The translations under genes were made by a program, and so were the position numbers. This document shows, piece by piece, positions 18,640 to 28,681 of a DNA stretch of 64,000 nt. Within the stretch, counting starts at the first letter, position 1; each line of letters opens with the position of its first letter. The DNA lies in the NCBI GenBank assembly GCA_036274075.1, contig DASUGK010000013.1, positions 17,507 through 81,506 on the forward strand, in the 5' to 3' direction. Origin of the DNA: CADEED01 sp036274075. GTDB taxonomy: Bacteria; Pseudomonadota; Gammaproteobacteria; Steroidobacterales; Steroidobacteraceae. The notes under the pieces were generated by a model. That model was not told the DNA's origin. It made no database searches and saw nothing but the letters and a program-made list of their open reading frames with translations.

Positions 18640-19851
18640 TCAGGCTGCCGGCAGGCAGGCGGGTCCGATGGGTTCGAATTGTTTGTAGGTCAGGATGAAT
18701 TCCTGGTGGCCGAGCGCCTCGGACTTCGAGGGCTCGCCGGCCGCGACGCGCTGCACGAGACCGTAGATCTCGCGGCCCACGTCATCGAGCCCGGCGCCGT
18801 GCAGGATGCGTCCGGCGTTCACGTCCATGTCATCGGCCATGCGCTCGTAGGTGTCGGGGTTGGCGCAGACCTTGATGACGGGCGAAATGGCCGAGCCCAC
18901 CACCGAGCCACGGCCGGTGGTGAAGAGAATGAGATGCGAGCCGCAGGCGATGAGCTCGACGATCTCTGCATTGTCGGAGATGTTCGGAAAACCGAAGCGC
19001 GGTTCGCCGTCCGGGACCACGTCGAGCAGGTACAGCCCGCCGCGCGGCGGTATGTCCCCCGGCTTGATCAAGCCCGAGATCGGCGACGAGCCGGACTTGG
19101 AGTACGCGCCCATGGACTTCTCCTCGAGCGTGGTGAGCCCGCCCTCGGCATTTCCGGGCGCGAAGCTGCCGTAACCCATGATGCGGTAGTAGTTGGCCGC
19201 CTTGCCGACGCAGGCCTCGATTTCGCGCCCGAGTTCGGGTGTCACGGCACGCGAAGCCATGATGCGTTCGCAGCCGATGAGCTCGCCGGTCTCTTCGAAG
19301 ATGCAGGCCGCGTCGTTCTCGATGAGCCAGTCGAAGCAGCGGCCCACGGCCGGGTTCGCGGTGATGCCGCTGGTGCCATCGGAGCCGCCGCACACCGTGC
19401 CGACCACGAGCTCGTTCACCACCATGGGTACCGTCTGCTGCTGCGTGATCCGGGCGCGCATCTTCTTCACGGCCTCGATGCCGGCATTCAGCGTGCGCGT
19501 GGTGCCGCCGGCCTGCTGGATGACCAGCAGGTCCACCGGCCGGCCGCTGGCATGGACGTGCCGGCGGAGTTCCTCGCGATTGAAACTCTCGCAACCCAGC
19601 GACACCAGCAGCACCGCGCCGACGTTCGGATGCGTGCACAGGCGCTTCATCATTTCGAGCGCGTACTTGTTCGGGTAACAGCCCGGAAAGCCGATCAGAT
19701 GCACGTCGTCGAAACCCGAGCGCTGCACGATCATGCGCGAGACGTGGTGCGCGCACTCGACGAGATAGGCCACCGCGACGACGTTGCGGATGCCCTTGCG
19801 GCCGTCCTTGCGCAGATAGCCGCGCATCGCGGTATTCGAGGCAGGGGTCAT
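18640..19851 (-). CDS. UxaA-family lyase/dehydratase, large subunit
   Basis: This 403-residue protein resembles the C-terminal catalytic part of altronate and galactarate dehydratases and SuyB sulfolactate lyases. It has RNVVAVAYLVECA near the start, GCYPNKYALEMM, LGCESFNREEL, GTVCGGSDGTSGITANPAVG and FTTGRGSVVG. These enzymes bind iron and remove water (or sulfite) from a sugar or hydroxy acid. The ATG at 19851 shares one base with the small-subunit stop; a TTG one codon upstream is less likely. Confidence 0.85.
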   Translation of the reverse strand: MTPASNTAMRGYLRKDGRKGIRNVVAVAYLVECAHHVSRMIVQRSGFDDVHLIGFPGCYPNKYALEMMKRLCTHPNVGAVLLVSLGCESFNREELRRHVHASGRPVDLLVIQQAGGTTRTLNAGIEAVKKMRARITQQQTVPMVVNELVVGTVCGGSDGTSGITANPAVGRCFDWLIENDAACIFEETGELIGCERIMASRAVTPELGREIEACVGKAANYYRIMGYGSFAPGNAEGGLTTLEEKSMGAYSKSGSSPISGLIKPGDIPPRGGLYLLDVVPDGEPRFGFPNISDNAEIVELIACGSHLILFTTGRGSVVGSAISPVIKVCANPDTYERMADDMDVNAGRILHGAGLDDVGREIYGLVQRVAAGEPSKSEALGHQEFILTYKQFEPIGPACLPAA

Positions 19852-20174
19852 CAATGTCCGTCCGTTCCTTCGCGCGTGGTCGAGGGAATGTAATCGCTGC
19901 GCAGGTTGTGCATGTGGACGTGTTCTCCGCGTGACACGCCCGTCTTCATCGATCCGATGGGAGCACCGTACTTGAGGACGCGTTCGTTGGCTGCAAGAGC
20001 ACGCCTCGCGAGCTTGTGGCCCAGCTCCACCGCAGCCGGGATCACGAAGCTTTCACCGTCGAGCTCCACGCGTTCCCCGGCGGCGATGTCGCGCCTCGCC
20101 ACCAGGATATTGTCGTCGGGATGCAGCAGCAGCAATGGCGGCAGTTTGCCGCTCCCGGTTCCGTTTCCAGTCAT
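19851..20174 (-). CDS. UxaA-family lyase/dehydratase, small SAF-domain subunit
   Basis: This 107-residue protein forms a single SAF domain, with DNILVARRDIAAGERV and VPAAVELGHKLARRA and the closing SRGEHVHMHNL. It matches the N-terminal domain of altronate dehydratase and the SuyA-type small subunit. It would act with the large subunit encoded directly downstream. It is the first gene of the four-gene sugar-acid cluster. Confidence 0.85.
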   Translation of the reverse strand: MTGNGTGSGKLPPLLLLHPDDNILVARRDIAAGERVELDGESFVIPAAVELGHKLARRALAANERVLKYGAPIGSMKTGVSRGEHVHMHNLRSDYIPSTTREGTDGH

Positions 20175-20194
20175 CTCGTGTCCCCGGTGGCATT

Positions 20195-21118
20195 CTAGCT
20201 ACGGGGCGGGGTCTCGGGAGGTGCTTCCTGGGGGTTCGGGGGCGTGGTCACGGGTGCTGCGGGCTGGCCGGCTTCGGGGGCGGCTTCGGGCCCGGCCTCC
20301 GTGGCGGCTTCGGGGGTCGCCCCGGTGGCAGCGTCCGGTACGGCCGCTTCACCCGGCGGTGCCTCGGGCTGCTGCTCCGGCGCGGTTTCGTCCGGAGGCA
20401 TGTCCTCCTCGATGCCCTGCTCGAGCTCGAGGGACGGGTCTTCGACATTGCCGTCGGTGACCTGGAACTCGCGCCGCTGCAGCCAGGCATTGCGAATGAA
20501 GGCGTAGCGGTCGTAGCTGCGGTCGATCTGCTCGTCCAGGTCGAGCAGCTCGGCGCGCGTGTCGAGCAGGCTCACGAGCCGGATCCAGATGCGCGTGCTG
20601 TCGTCCTCGAGATAGGTCACCGGGTAGGTGAACTGGTCCACCAGTTTTCCGAAGGTGTCACGCGTGGTGGACGGCCCCAGGAAGGGCAGCACCAGGTAGG
20701 GGCCCGATTTCATGCCCCACTTGCCGAAGGTCTGGCCAAAGTCTTCGTCGTTGTACTCGAGTCCTGCCTTGGAGGCGGCGTCGTAGAGACCGCCGATGCC
20801 GAAGGTGGTGTTGAGCAGGAAGCGGGCCGAATCGTTTCCGGCCTGCTTCATCTTTCCCTGCAGGACGTCGTTGACGATGGTGTTCAGCGTGTTGAGGTTG
20901 TTGAACACGTTGCTGATGCCGGTGCGCACGAAGCGCGGCGTCACCTTGACGTACGCCTTGGCCACCGGCCTGGCGACCGCGCGGTCGATGGCGTCGTTGA
21001 AGGCGTGCGTGCTGCGGTTCATCCGCTCCCAGGGGTCGCGGGGATCGGGTTTGCCCGAGGGCAGCGTTGCACAACCGGTCAGCGCCAGACCGGCGAGAAG
21101 TATCGCCAGGGATTTCAT
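20195..21118 (-). CDS. mlaA: outer-membrane lipid asymmetry lipoprotein MlaA (VacJ)
   Basis: This 307-residue lipoprotein has lipobox LTGC at residues 13-16. The MlaA core (DPWERMNRSTHAFNDAIDRA, FLLNTTFGIGGLYDAA, LPFLGPSTTRDT) runs to about residue 225. A roughly 80-residue tail rich in Pro, Ala and Glu follows and is absent from E. coli MlaA. MlaA removes misplaced phospholipid from the outer leaflet and passes it to MlaC, encoded 5 kb away. The ATG overlaps the bepA stop by four bases. Confidence 0.93.
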   Translation of the reverse strand: MKSLAILLAGLALTGCATLPSGKPDPRDPWERMNRSTHAFNDAIDRAVARPVAKAYVKVTPRFVRTGISNVFNNLNTLNTIVNDVLQGKMKQAGNDSARFLLNTTFGIGGLYDAASKAGLEYNDEDFGQTFGKWGMKSGPYLVLPFLGPSTTRDTFGKLVDQFTYPVTYLEDDSTRIWIRLVSLLDTRAELLDLDEQIDRSYDRYAFIRNAWLQRREFQVTDGNVEDPSLELEQGIEEDMPPDETAPEQQPEAPPGEAAVPDAATGATPEAATEAGPEAAPEAGQPAAPVTTPPNPQEAPPETPPRS

Positions 21119-22689
21119 CGCGGAATTGTACCAGTGCGGTCCTGGGCCGAGAGTTGCGGTTCCCGGGATTGCTGCTGCTTGGGCGGCGGGCGTTTCTTGC
21201 GGTCCGCGAACAGTACTTCACGCACCTCGTCGAGGCGTGCCTGGAAGCGGCTGCGCTGCACGGCCGTGATGTTGGGTACCGCCAGGGCCATCTCCAGCTG
21301 GGCCACGGACAGGGGCAGGTTGCCGGTGGAGATGTGGTACTCGCTCATGTAATACGCCGCGTCGGCGTTGTCGCCCGCGGTGCTCGCGGCCAGGGCGGTG
21401 AAGCGGATCTGCGCCGGCGTCGGGGCGACGTTGTTGAAGAGATCCAGCAGCACGGCATGCGCCGTCTTGGCCTGTCCCGCCTTGAGCAGCGCCTCGGCGT
21501 AGCGCATGGTCAGCGGAATGTTGCGCGGTGACAGCGTGAGCGCGCGCCGGAAGGTGTCCAGCGCCTCGTCGGTGGCGCCGGCGGCCATGAGCGCCTGGCC
21601 GAGCGTCGACTGCAGCATCGGCACCTGCGGGTAGGCGCGCGCCAGCTCGGTCAGCGTGTCGAGCGCGGCCGGCGGGCTCCCGGCCTGGTAGTTAGCCAGC
21701 GCCTCGCCGTAGCGTTCGCCGACGGTCTGCGCCTGCTGGTCGCGGCGGTCGGCGTAATAACGCCGCACGTTGTCCTCCGGGCTGGCGGTGAGCACGCGCA
21801 GCCGCTCGCGGGTCAGCGAATAACTCACGCTCTCGGGAACCTGCCTGATGTCCTTGAACTGCGCCGCGCGCGAACGCGATTCGGCGATGCGGTTGGTGGT
21901 CACCGGGTGCGACTGCAGGATCTCGGGCAGCAGGTTGCGGTTGCCGGCCGAGAGGCTGGTGCGGCGGCCCATGGTCTCGAAGAAATCGGGCATGCCGTAC
22001 GGATCGAAGCCCGCCGCGGCGAGGAATCCCATGCCAACGCGGTCCGCCTCGTTCTCGTTGGCGCGCGTGAAATTGATCTGCTGCTGCATGGCCGCGCCCT
22101 GGGCCATGGAGATGCCGCCCATCGCCGCGTCGCTGGAGCCGGTGGCCGCGCCGAGCAGGATGGAGGCGAGGATCGCGGCCATGGTCGCGATGCTCTGCCG
22201 GCCCTGCGAGCGCACGCGCCGCGCGATGTGCCGCTGCGTGACGTGCGCGATTTCGTGCGCCAGCACGCCGGCGAGCTGCGCCTCGTTGCGCGTGGCGAGC
22301 ACCAGCCCGTAGTTCACGCCGATGAATCCGCCCGGCAGCGCGAAGGCATTGATGGTGTCGTCGCGCACGAAGAAGAACTGGAAGCGTTGCGCGGAATCGC
22401 CCGTGGCCTGCGCCACGATGCGCGAGCCGAGCGCCTGCAGGTACTCGGTGGACTCCGGGTCGTCGATGACCTGGCCTTCGTCGCGCAGCTGGCGGACGAT
22501 CTGCAGGCCGATGCGGTACTCGTCGTCGAGGGACAACACCGACGAGGCCGGGCTGCCGATGTCGGGCAGGTCGCTGCCGACATCCTGCGCCCAGGACCGG
22601 GACGGCAGGGCCAGCATCGCGACCACGACGCCGATCAGCAGGTTCCTCAGGATCTCTCGTGCGGATTGGAGCATCTGGGCTTGGACCAT
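21115..22689 (-). CDS. bepA: periplasmic M48 metalloprotease/chaperone with TPR repeats (BepA)
   Basis: This 524-residue protein has a signal peptide ending near SRSWA. The zinc protease motif HEIAH is at residues 145-149, with the third ligand Glu in ENEADRVG. A C-terminal TPR region spans about 320-500. BepA helps assemble LptD and degrades stalled outer-membrane proteins by working with the BAM complex. Overlap with mlaA suggests a shared envelope-quality operon. ATG codons at 22689 and 22674 are both possible starts. Confidence 0.9.
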   Translation of the reverse strand: MVQAQMLQSAREILRNLLIGVVVAMLALPSRSWAQDVGSDLPDIGSPASSVLSLDDEYRIGLQIVRQLRDEGQVIDDPESTEYLQALGSRIVAQATGDSAQRFQFFFVRDDTINAFALPGGFIGVNYGLVLATRNEAQLAGVLAHEIAHVTQRHIARRVRSQGRQSIATMAAILASILLGAATGSSDAAMGGISMAQGAAMQQQINFTRANENEADRVGMGFLAAAGFDPYGMPDFFETMGRRTSLSAGNRNLLPEILQSHPVTTNRIAESRSRAAQFKDIRQVPESVSYSLTRERLRVLTASPEDNVRRYYADRRDQQAQTVGERYGEALANYQAGSPPAALDTLTELARAYPQVPMLQSTLGQALMAAGATDEALDTFRRALTLSPRNIPLTMRYAEALLKAGQAKTAHAVLLDLFNNVAPTPAQIRFTALAASTAGDNADAAYYMSEYHISTGNLPLSVAQLEMALAVPNITAVQRSRFQARLDEVREVLFADRKKRPPPKQQQSREPQLSAQDRTGTIPR

Positions 22690-22720
22690 CGCGCTTGCAC
22701 CAGAGTTCGATGCCGGCCGC

Positions 22721-24178
22721 TCAGAGCGTGTCCGAGGCGAAATCCGCCAGCCGGGAGCGCTCGCCGCGCACCAGCGTGATGTGACCGGAATGCGCCCAGC
22801 CGCGGAACCGGTTGACGACGTAGGTCAGGCCGGAAGTGGTCTCGGTGAGATAGGGGGTGTCGATCTGCGCGATGTTGCCCAGGCAGACGATCTTGGTTCC
22901 CGGCCCCGCGCGCGTGACCAGCGCCTTCATCTGCTTGGGCGTGAGGTTCTGTGCCTCGTCGAGGATCACGAAGCGGTTGAGGAAGGTGCGGCCGCGCATG
23001 AAATTCAGCGAGCGGATCTTGATGCGATTGCGCAGCAGGTCGTTGGTCGCGGCGCGGCCCCAGTTGCCGCCTTCGCCGCTGCGCGTCAGGACCTCGAGGT
23101 TGTCCATGAGCGCGCCCATCCACGGCTCCATCTTCTCTTCCTCGGTGCCGGGCAGGAAACCGATGTCCTCGCCGAGCGGGATCGTGACGCGCGTCATGAT
23201 GATCTCGACGAAGCGGTTGGATTCCAGCGTCTGCATGAGGCCGGCGGCGAGCGTGAGCAGGGTCTTGCCCGTGCCTGCGGGCCCGAGGATGGTCACGAAG
23301 TCGATCTCGGGATCCATGAGCAGGTTGAGCGCGAAGTTCTGCTCGCGGTTGCGCGCGTTCACGCCCCAGACGCTGTGCCGCTCGGTGCGGTAGTCGCGCG
23401 CCAGCTCGAGCGTGGCCTTGCCGCCCTCGATGCGCCGCACGATGGCGTCGATGCCCGAGGGTGAATCCTCGTGCACGAACTGGTTGACCTGCAGGTCGGT
23501 CACCGCCGGGCCGGAGATCTCGTAGAAGGTGCGCTCGGCTTCCTTCCAGGAGCGCATGTCCTTGCCGTGCGATTCCCAGAAGTTGGCCGGCAGGGCGGTG
23601 AGCCCGGTGTACAGGACGTCGGCGTCCTCGATGGTCTTGTCGCTGTAGTAGTCCTCGGCGTGGACGCCGACCACCGCCGCCTTGATGCGCAGGTTGATGT
23701 CCTTCGACACCAGCGTGACCCGCGCCTCGTGGTGCAGCGCCTGCAGCGCCAGGGTCTGCGACAGGATGGCGTTGTCGGCGCCGTGCCCTGGTAGATAGTC
23801 CGGCAGCGCGGAGGACAGCTGTCGCGTCTGGAAGAACAGGCGGCCGGTGCCGCCGGTCCTGCCCGCGCCCGAGGCGGGTTCGCCGGCACCCAGGCCCTGC
23901 GCCGGGGGCAGGGGCAGGCCCGCGTCGATCTGGTCCTTGCTCGCCTCGCGCATCAGGTCGTCGAGGAAGCGGCTCACCTGGCGCACGTTGCGCGAGGCTT
24001 CCGACAGGCCCTTCTTGTTGGCGTCGAGCTCCTCGAGCACCACCATGGGTAGATAGACGTCGTGCTCCTGGAACCGGAAGATCGAGGTCGGGTCGTGCAT
24101 CAGCACGTTGGTGTCGAGCACGAACAGCCGGCGCTGTTCCTTGGCCGGCCTGCCGGCGGTGCGCTTGGCGGCGGTCAC
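22721..24178 (-). CDS. PIN domain-PhoH family ATPase (YlaK type)
   Basis: This 485-residue protein starts with a PIN nuclease domain (FVLDTNVLMHDP, LEELDANKKG, NLRIKA; about residues 17-190). It ends with a PhoH P-loop domain (GPAGTGKTLLTLAAG, VILDEAQNLTP). PhoH2-like fusions act as RNA helicase/nucleases. The GTG start at 24178 overlaps the bcp stop (GTGA). The physiological target is unknown. Confidence 0.88.
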   Translation of the reverse strand: MTAAKRTAGRPAKEQRRLFVLDTNVLMHDPTSIFRFQEHDVYLPMVVLEELDANKKGLSEASRNVRQVSRFLDDLMREASKDQIDAGLPLPPAQGLGAGEPASGAGRTGGTGRLFFQTRQLSSALPDYLPGHGADNAILSQTLALQALHHEARVTLVSKDINLRIKAAVVGVHAEDYYSDKTIEDADVLYTGLTALPANFWESHGKDMRSWKEAERTFYEISGPAVTDLQVNQFVHEDSPSGIDAIVRRIEGGKATLELARDYRTERHSVWGVNARNREQNFALNLLMDPEIDFVTILGPAGTGKTLLTLAAGLMQTLESNRFVEIIMTRVTIPLGEDIGFLPGTEEEKMEPWMGALMDNLEVLTRSGEGGNWGRAATNDLLRNRIKIRSLNFMRGRTFLNRFVILDEAQNLTPKQMKALVTRAGPGTKIVCLGNIAQIDTPYLTETTSGLTYVVNRFRGWAHSGHITLVRGERSRLADFASDTL

Positions 24179-24636
24179 AGCTTTCCGGCCGCTTCGAGGA
24201 CTTCGGCGGCGTGGCCGTTGACGCGCACCTTGCGCCATTCGCGGGCCAGCTTGCCGTCGACGTCGAACAGGAACGTGCTGCGCTCTATGCCCATGAATTT
24301 TCTTCCGTACAGGGATTTTTCCCGGATCACGTCGAACAGCCGGCACACCTTCCCGTCCTCGTCGGACAGCAGCTCGAAGGGGAATTTCTCCTTCGTGCGG
24401 AATTTCGCCTGCCGTTCGCAGCTGTCCCTGGAGATGCCCAGCACCGTGGTCTTCGCGCGCTTGAAGGCCGCGTGCAGGTCGCGGAAGTCCTGGCCCTCGA
24501 GCGTACATCCCGGCGTCATCGCCTTGGGATAGAAGAAGAGCACGAGTTTGCCGCCGGCTGCATCGGACGATTTCCAGGTGCTGCCGTCCGAGCGCGGCAG
24601 CGCGAAGGCAGGGAGCTTCTTTCCAACCGCGATCAT
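24175..24636 (-). CDS. bcp: thiol peroxidase of the Bcp/PrxQ family
   Basis: This 153-residue peroxiredoxin has the peroxidatic Cys in FYPKAMTPGCTLEGQDFRD and FLFDVDGKLAREW near the end. A possible resolving Cys lies in SRDSCERQ rather than five residues after the first. It reduces hydrogen and alkyl peroxides using thioredoxin. The ATG at 24636 shares one base with the gcvR stop (TAATG). The gcvR-bcp order is common in gammaproteobacteria. Confidence 0.92.
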   Translation of the reverse strand: MIAVGKKLPAFALPRSDGSTWKSSDAAGGKLVLFFYPKAMTPGCTLEGQDFRDLHAAFKRAKTTVLGISRDSCERQAKFRTKEKFPFELLSDEDGKVCRLFDVIREKSLYGRKFMGIERSTFLFDVDGKLAREWRKVRVNGHAAEVLEAAGKL

Positions 24637-25166
24637 TACGACTTGACGGGCTCCAGGATGGCGTCGAGGTTTTGCGCGTCGCAATAGTCCATGAACTCCT
24701 CGCGCAGGTGCGCGAGCTGCAGGCGCTTGGGTACGTTGATGATCATCTGCACGGCGAACATCTGCGCGCCGGTGTGCGCCGCGGGGTAGGTGCGCGTGGA
24801 GACCTCGGCGATGTCGATGCCGCGGCTGGCGCAGAAGCCGGACAGGCCCGCAACGATACCGGACTGGTCCAGGCACACCACGTCGATGGAATATGGCAAC
24901 AGTTCCGTGCGCGGCGCGCGCGGCTCGGTGCGCTTCATGTGCAGCGACAGCCCGGTGGTCTCGCCGAGGCGCTGCAGTTCGCTCTCCAGCTTCGCGAGCG
25001 AGTGCCAGTTGCCGGACACCAGCACCAGCATGGCGAATTCGTTGCCCAGGCTGGCCATGCGGCTCTCGCTGATGGACCCGCCGCAGTCTGAAATCACTCG
25101 GGTCAGGTCGTGAACCATTCCGGTTCGATCGCTGCCAATGGCGGATACGGCGAGGTGCTGCTTCAT
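24636..25166 (-). CDS. gcvR: glycine cleavage repressor-like ACT-domain protein
   Basis: This 176-residue protein consists of two ACT domains (SAIGSDRTGMVHDLTRVISDCGG at the N-terminus, VVCLDQSGIVAGLSGFCASRGIDI in the second half). GcvR in E. coli binds GcvA and represses the glycine cleavage genes in response to glycine. The gene is followed by bcp, the standard neighbour. It is divergent from dapA with 87 bases between the start codons. Confidence 0.85.
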   Translation of the reverse strand: MKQHLAVSAIGSDRTGMVHDLTRVISDCGGSISESRMASLGNEFAMLVLVSGNWHSLAKLESELQRLGETTGLSLHMKRTEPRAPRTELLPYSIDVVCLDQSGIVAGLSGFCASRGIDIAEVSTRTYPAAHTGAQMFAVQMIINVPKRLQLAHLREEFMDYCDAQNLDAILEPVKS

Positions 25167-25253
25167 CTGCCGGCGAGTGTACCCCAGCCTTGCGGAGGCG
25201 AGGGGGTGCCCTTACCATGCCCGACCGTTCAAAACGACCCTCGGATTCAACGC

Positions 25254-26153
25254 ATGTTCGCCGGCAGCCTGGTGGCGCTCGTGACCCCGATGCAGCCCAC
25301 AGGCGGCATCGACTACGACGCCTGGACTCGACTCCTCGAGTTTCATCTCGCCAATGGCACCTCGGGAATTGTCGTGGCCGGATCGACCGGTGAGTCGGCC
25401 TCCGTCAGCGACGACGAGATCGGCAAACTCCTGCTGCAGGCGCGCAAGGTCATCGGCCGCCGTGCCGCGCTGATCGCGAACACCGGCACCAGCGACACCG
25501 CGAGTTCCTGCGCCCGTGCGCGGCATTTCTCCGCGGCCGGTTTCGACATCGACGCCTTGCTGGTGGCGACACCGGCCTACGTTCGACCGACGCAGGAAGG
25601 ACTGTTCCGGCACTACGCTGCGATCGCCGATGCCTCGCGGGTTCCCGTGCTGCTGTACAACGTGCCGAGCCGCACGGCCGTCGACCTGTCGCCGCCGACG
25701 GTGGCGCGCCTGTCGCGCGTGCCGCGCATCGTGGGCATCAAGGAAGCGGTGGGTGAGATTGCGCGCGTGCGCGAACTCGTGGGCAGCTGCGCGGAAGGTT
25801 TCAAGGTCCTGAGCGGCGACGATCTCACGGCGCGCGAGGTCATCGGCGTCGGCGCGAGCGGCATCATCTCCGTGACCGCCAACGTCGCGCCGCGGGCGAT
25901 GGCCGACATGGTGGCCGCCGCCCTGCGCGGCGATCGCGCCGGGGCGACCCAGATCGACCAGCGCCTGGTGGCGCTGCATCGGAACCTGTTCGTCGAATCG
26001 AATCCCATCCCGGTGAAATGGGCGCTGGCCCGCATGGGCCTCATCGGCGGTACGCTGCGGCTGCCGCTCACCGAGTTGTCGGCCGAGTACCATGCCGCCG
26101 TGAGCGAAGCGCTGTTCGCGGCCGGCATCCCGGTCGCGCCGGTGAACTCCTGA
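25254..26153 (+). CDS. dapA: 4-hydroxy-tetrahydrodipicolinate synthase
   Basis: This 299-residue TIM barrel has the start FAGSLVALVTPM, GTSGIVVAGSTGESAS, the catalytic Tyr in YNVPSRTAVDL and the Schiff-base Lys in IVGIKEAVG. DapA condenses pyruvate with aspartate semialdehyde in the lysine/diaminopimelate pathway. The ATG at 25254 is at the usual family position. No strong Shine-Dalgarno sequence is visible. Confidence 0.95.
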   Translation: MFAGSLVALVTPMQPTGGIDYDAWTRLLEFHLANGTSGIVVAGSTGESASVSDDEIGKLLLQARKVIGRRAALIANTGTSDTASSCARARHFSAAGFDIDALLVATPAYVRPTQEGLFRHYAAIADASRVPVLLYNVPSRTAVDLSPPTVARLSRVPRIVGIKEAVGEIARVRELVGSCAEGFKVLSGDDLTAREVIGVGASGIISVTANVAPRAMADMVAAALRGDRAGATQIDQRLVALHRNLFVESNPIPVKWALARMGLIGGTLRLPLTELSAEYHAAVSEALFAAGIPVAPVNS

Positions 26154-26176
26154 AGTCTGAAAAGGTCGCACGATCT

Positions 26177-26467
26177 ATGCGAATTGCCCCAGCTGTCCTG
26201 GCCATCGTCCTCGGCGTTGCCCTGTTGTCGGGATGCAAAAGCCGGCTCGTGAGCTGCAATGCCACCGACAAGGACTACGCCGGCGCGGAGGAAGTCCCGC
26301 CGCTGCAGGCGCCGCCGGGGCTGGACAAGCCGGATACCCGGAATGCCCTGAAGATTCCGCCCCTGAACACCCCCGAGCGCCCCCGCGGCAAGGACGAACC
26401 CTGCCTGGACGCTCCGCCGCCGTTCGCCACGACGCCCAAGGCCGCGGAACCGCAGAAGCCTCAGTAA
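26177..26467 (+). CDS. short lipoprotein, BamC-like N-terminus
   Basis: This 96-residue protein has a signal peptide with lipobox LLSGC (Cys at about residue 20). After it comes a proline-rich segment, VPPLQAPPGLDKPDTRNAL. This resembles the unstructured N-terminal stretch of BamC that packs on BamD, and bamC follows dapA in many gammaproteobacteria. The helix-grip domains of full BamC are absent. It may be a reduced BamC or an unrelated small lipoprotein. Confidence in the gene is high, in the BamC link moderate. Confidence 0.75.
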   Translation: MRIAPAVLAIVLGVALLSGCKSRLVSCNATDKDYAGAEEVPPLQAPPGLDKPDTRNALKIPPLNTPERPRGKDEPCLDAPPPFATTPKAAEPQKPQ

Positions 26468-26527
26468 CAAGTTGTTATCATTGCGCCCCCGTGAAGTCCT
26501 GCGGATTCAAGGGAAGCAGCGGGTTGC

Positions 26528-26618
26528 GGACAGGTGGCCGAGCGGTCGAAGGCGCTTGCTTGGAAAGCAAGTAACATCTAACCGGTGTTCCAGGGTTCGA
26601 ATCCCTGCCTGTCCGCCA
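26528..26618 (+). tRNA. tRNA-Ser (anticodon GGA)
   Basis: The acceptor stem GGACAGG pairs with CCTGTCC. The anticodon stem CTTGC/GCAAG encloses loop TTGGAAA with anticodon GGA. There is a long variable arm typical of serine tRNAs, T-loop GGTTCGAATCC and encoded CCA. It reads UCC and UCU codons. Confidence 0.97.
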
Positions 26619-26630
26619 ATTCTTTACCAT

Positions 26631-26744
26631 GGCAGTCCGTATCGGCTCCTTCGCGACGACTAGTTGTAAACCCCGTCAGGCCCGGAAGGGAGCAGCGGTA
26701 GCTTCGATGTCGGGCGCCGAAGTCCGGCTGGTGCGGGCTGCCTC
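26631..26744 (+). ncRNA. ffs: signal recognition particle RNA (4.5S, bacterial small type)
   Basis: The conserved apical domain GTCAGGCCCGGAAGGGAGCAGC, with GGAA tetraloop, lies at about 26676-26697. The 5' GGCAG (26631-26635) pairs with CTGCC (26738-26742) to close a long imperfect hairpin of about 114 nt. It lies between tRNA-Ser and dnaX, a common place in gammaproteobacteria. Exact ends are estimated. Confidence 0.92.
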
Positions 26745-26771
26745 CAAAGGACTTCCCGGAGGATCTTGCCG

Positions 26772-28343
<1,572 letters not shown>

Positions 28344-28350
28344 GGAGACG

Positions 28351-28674
28351 ATGATGCGTGGTGGCGGAAACATGATGAAGCAGGCCATGGCGCTGCAGGC
28401 CAACATGAAGAAGGCCCAGGACGAGATCGCCGCCATGGAAATCGTCGGCGAGTCGGGTGGCGGCATGGTCAAGGTGACCATGAATGGCAAGCACGAGGTG
28501 AAACGCGTGCAGATCGAGCCGCAGGTGGTCTCGGAAGACCGCGAGATGCTCGAGGACCTGATCGCCGCGGCGTTCAACGACGCCGTCAACAAGGCCGACG
28601 CCGCGTCCCAGGCGCGCATGTCGAGCGTGATGTCTGGCGTCAACCTGCCGCCCGGCTTCAAGCTGCCTTTCTAG
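28351..28674 (+). CDS. ybaB: YbaB/EbfC nucleoid-associated protein
   Basis: This 107-residue protein has the family pattern MMKQAMALQANMKKAQDEIA and GMVKVTMNGKHEVKRVQIEP. YbaB dimers bind DNA without strong sequence preference. The position between dnaX and recR is the conserved one. Confidence 0.94.
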   Translation: MMRGGGNMMKQAMALQANMKKAQDEIAAMEIVGESGGGMVKVTMNGKHEVKRVQIEPQVVSEDREMLEDLIAAAFNDAVNKADAASQARMSSVMSGVNLPPGFKLPF

Positions 28675-28681
28675 AAAACAG

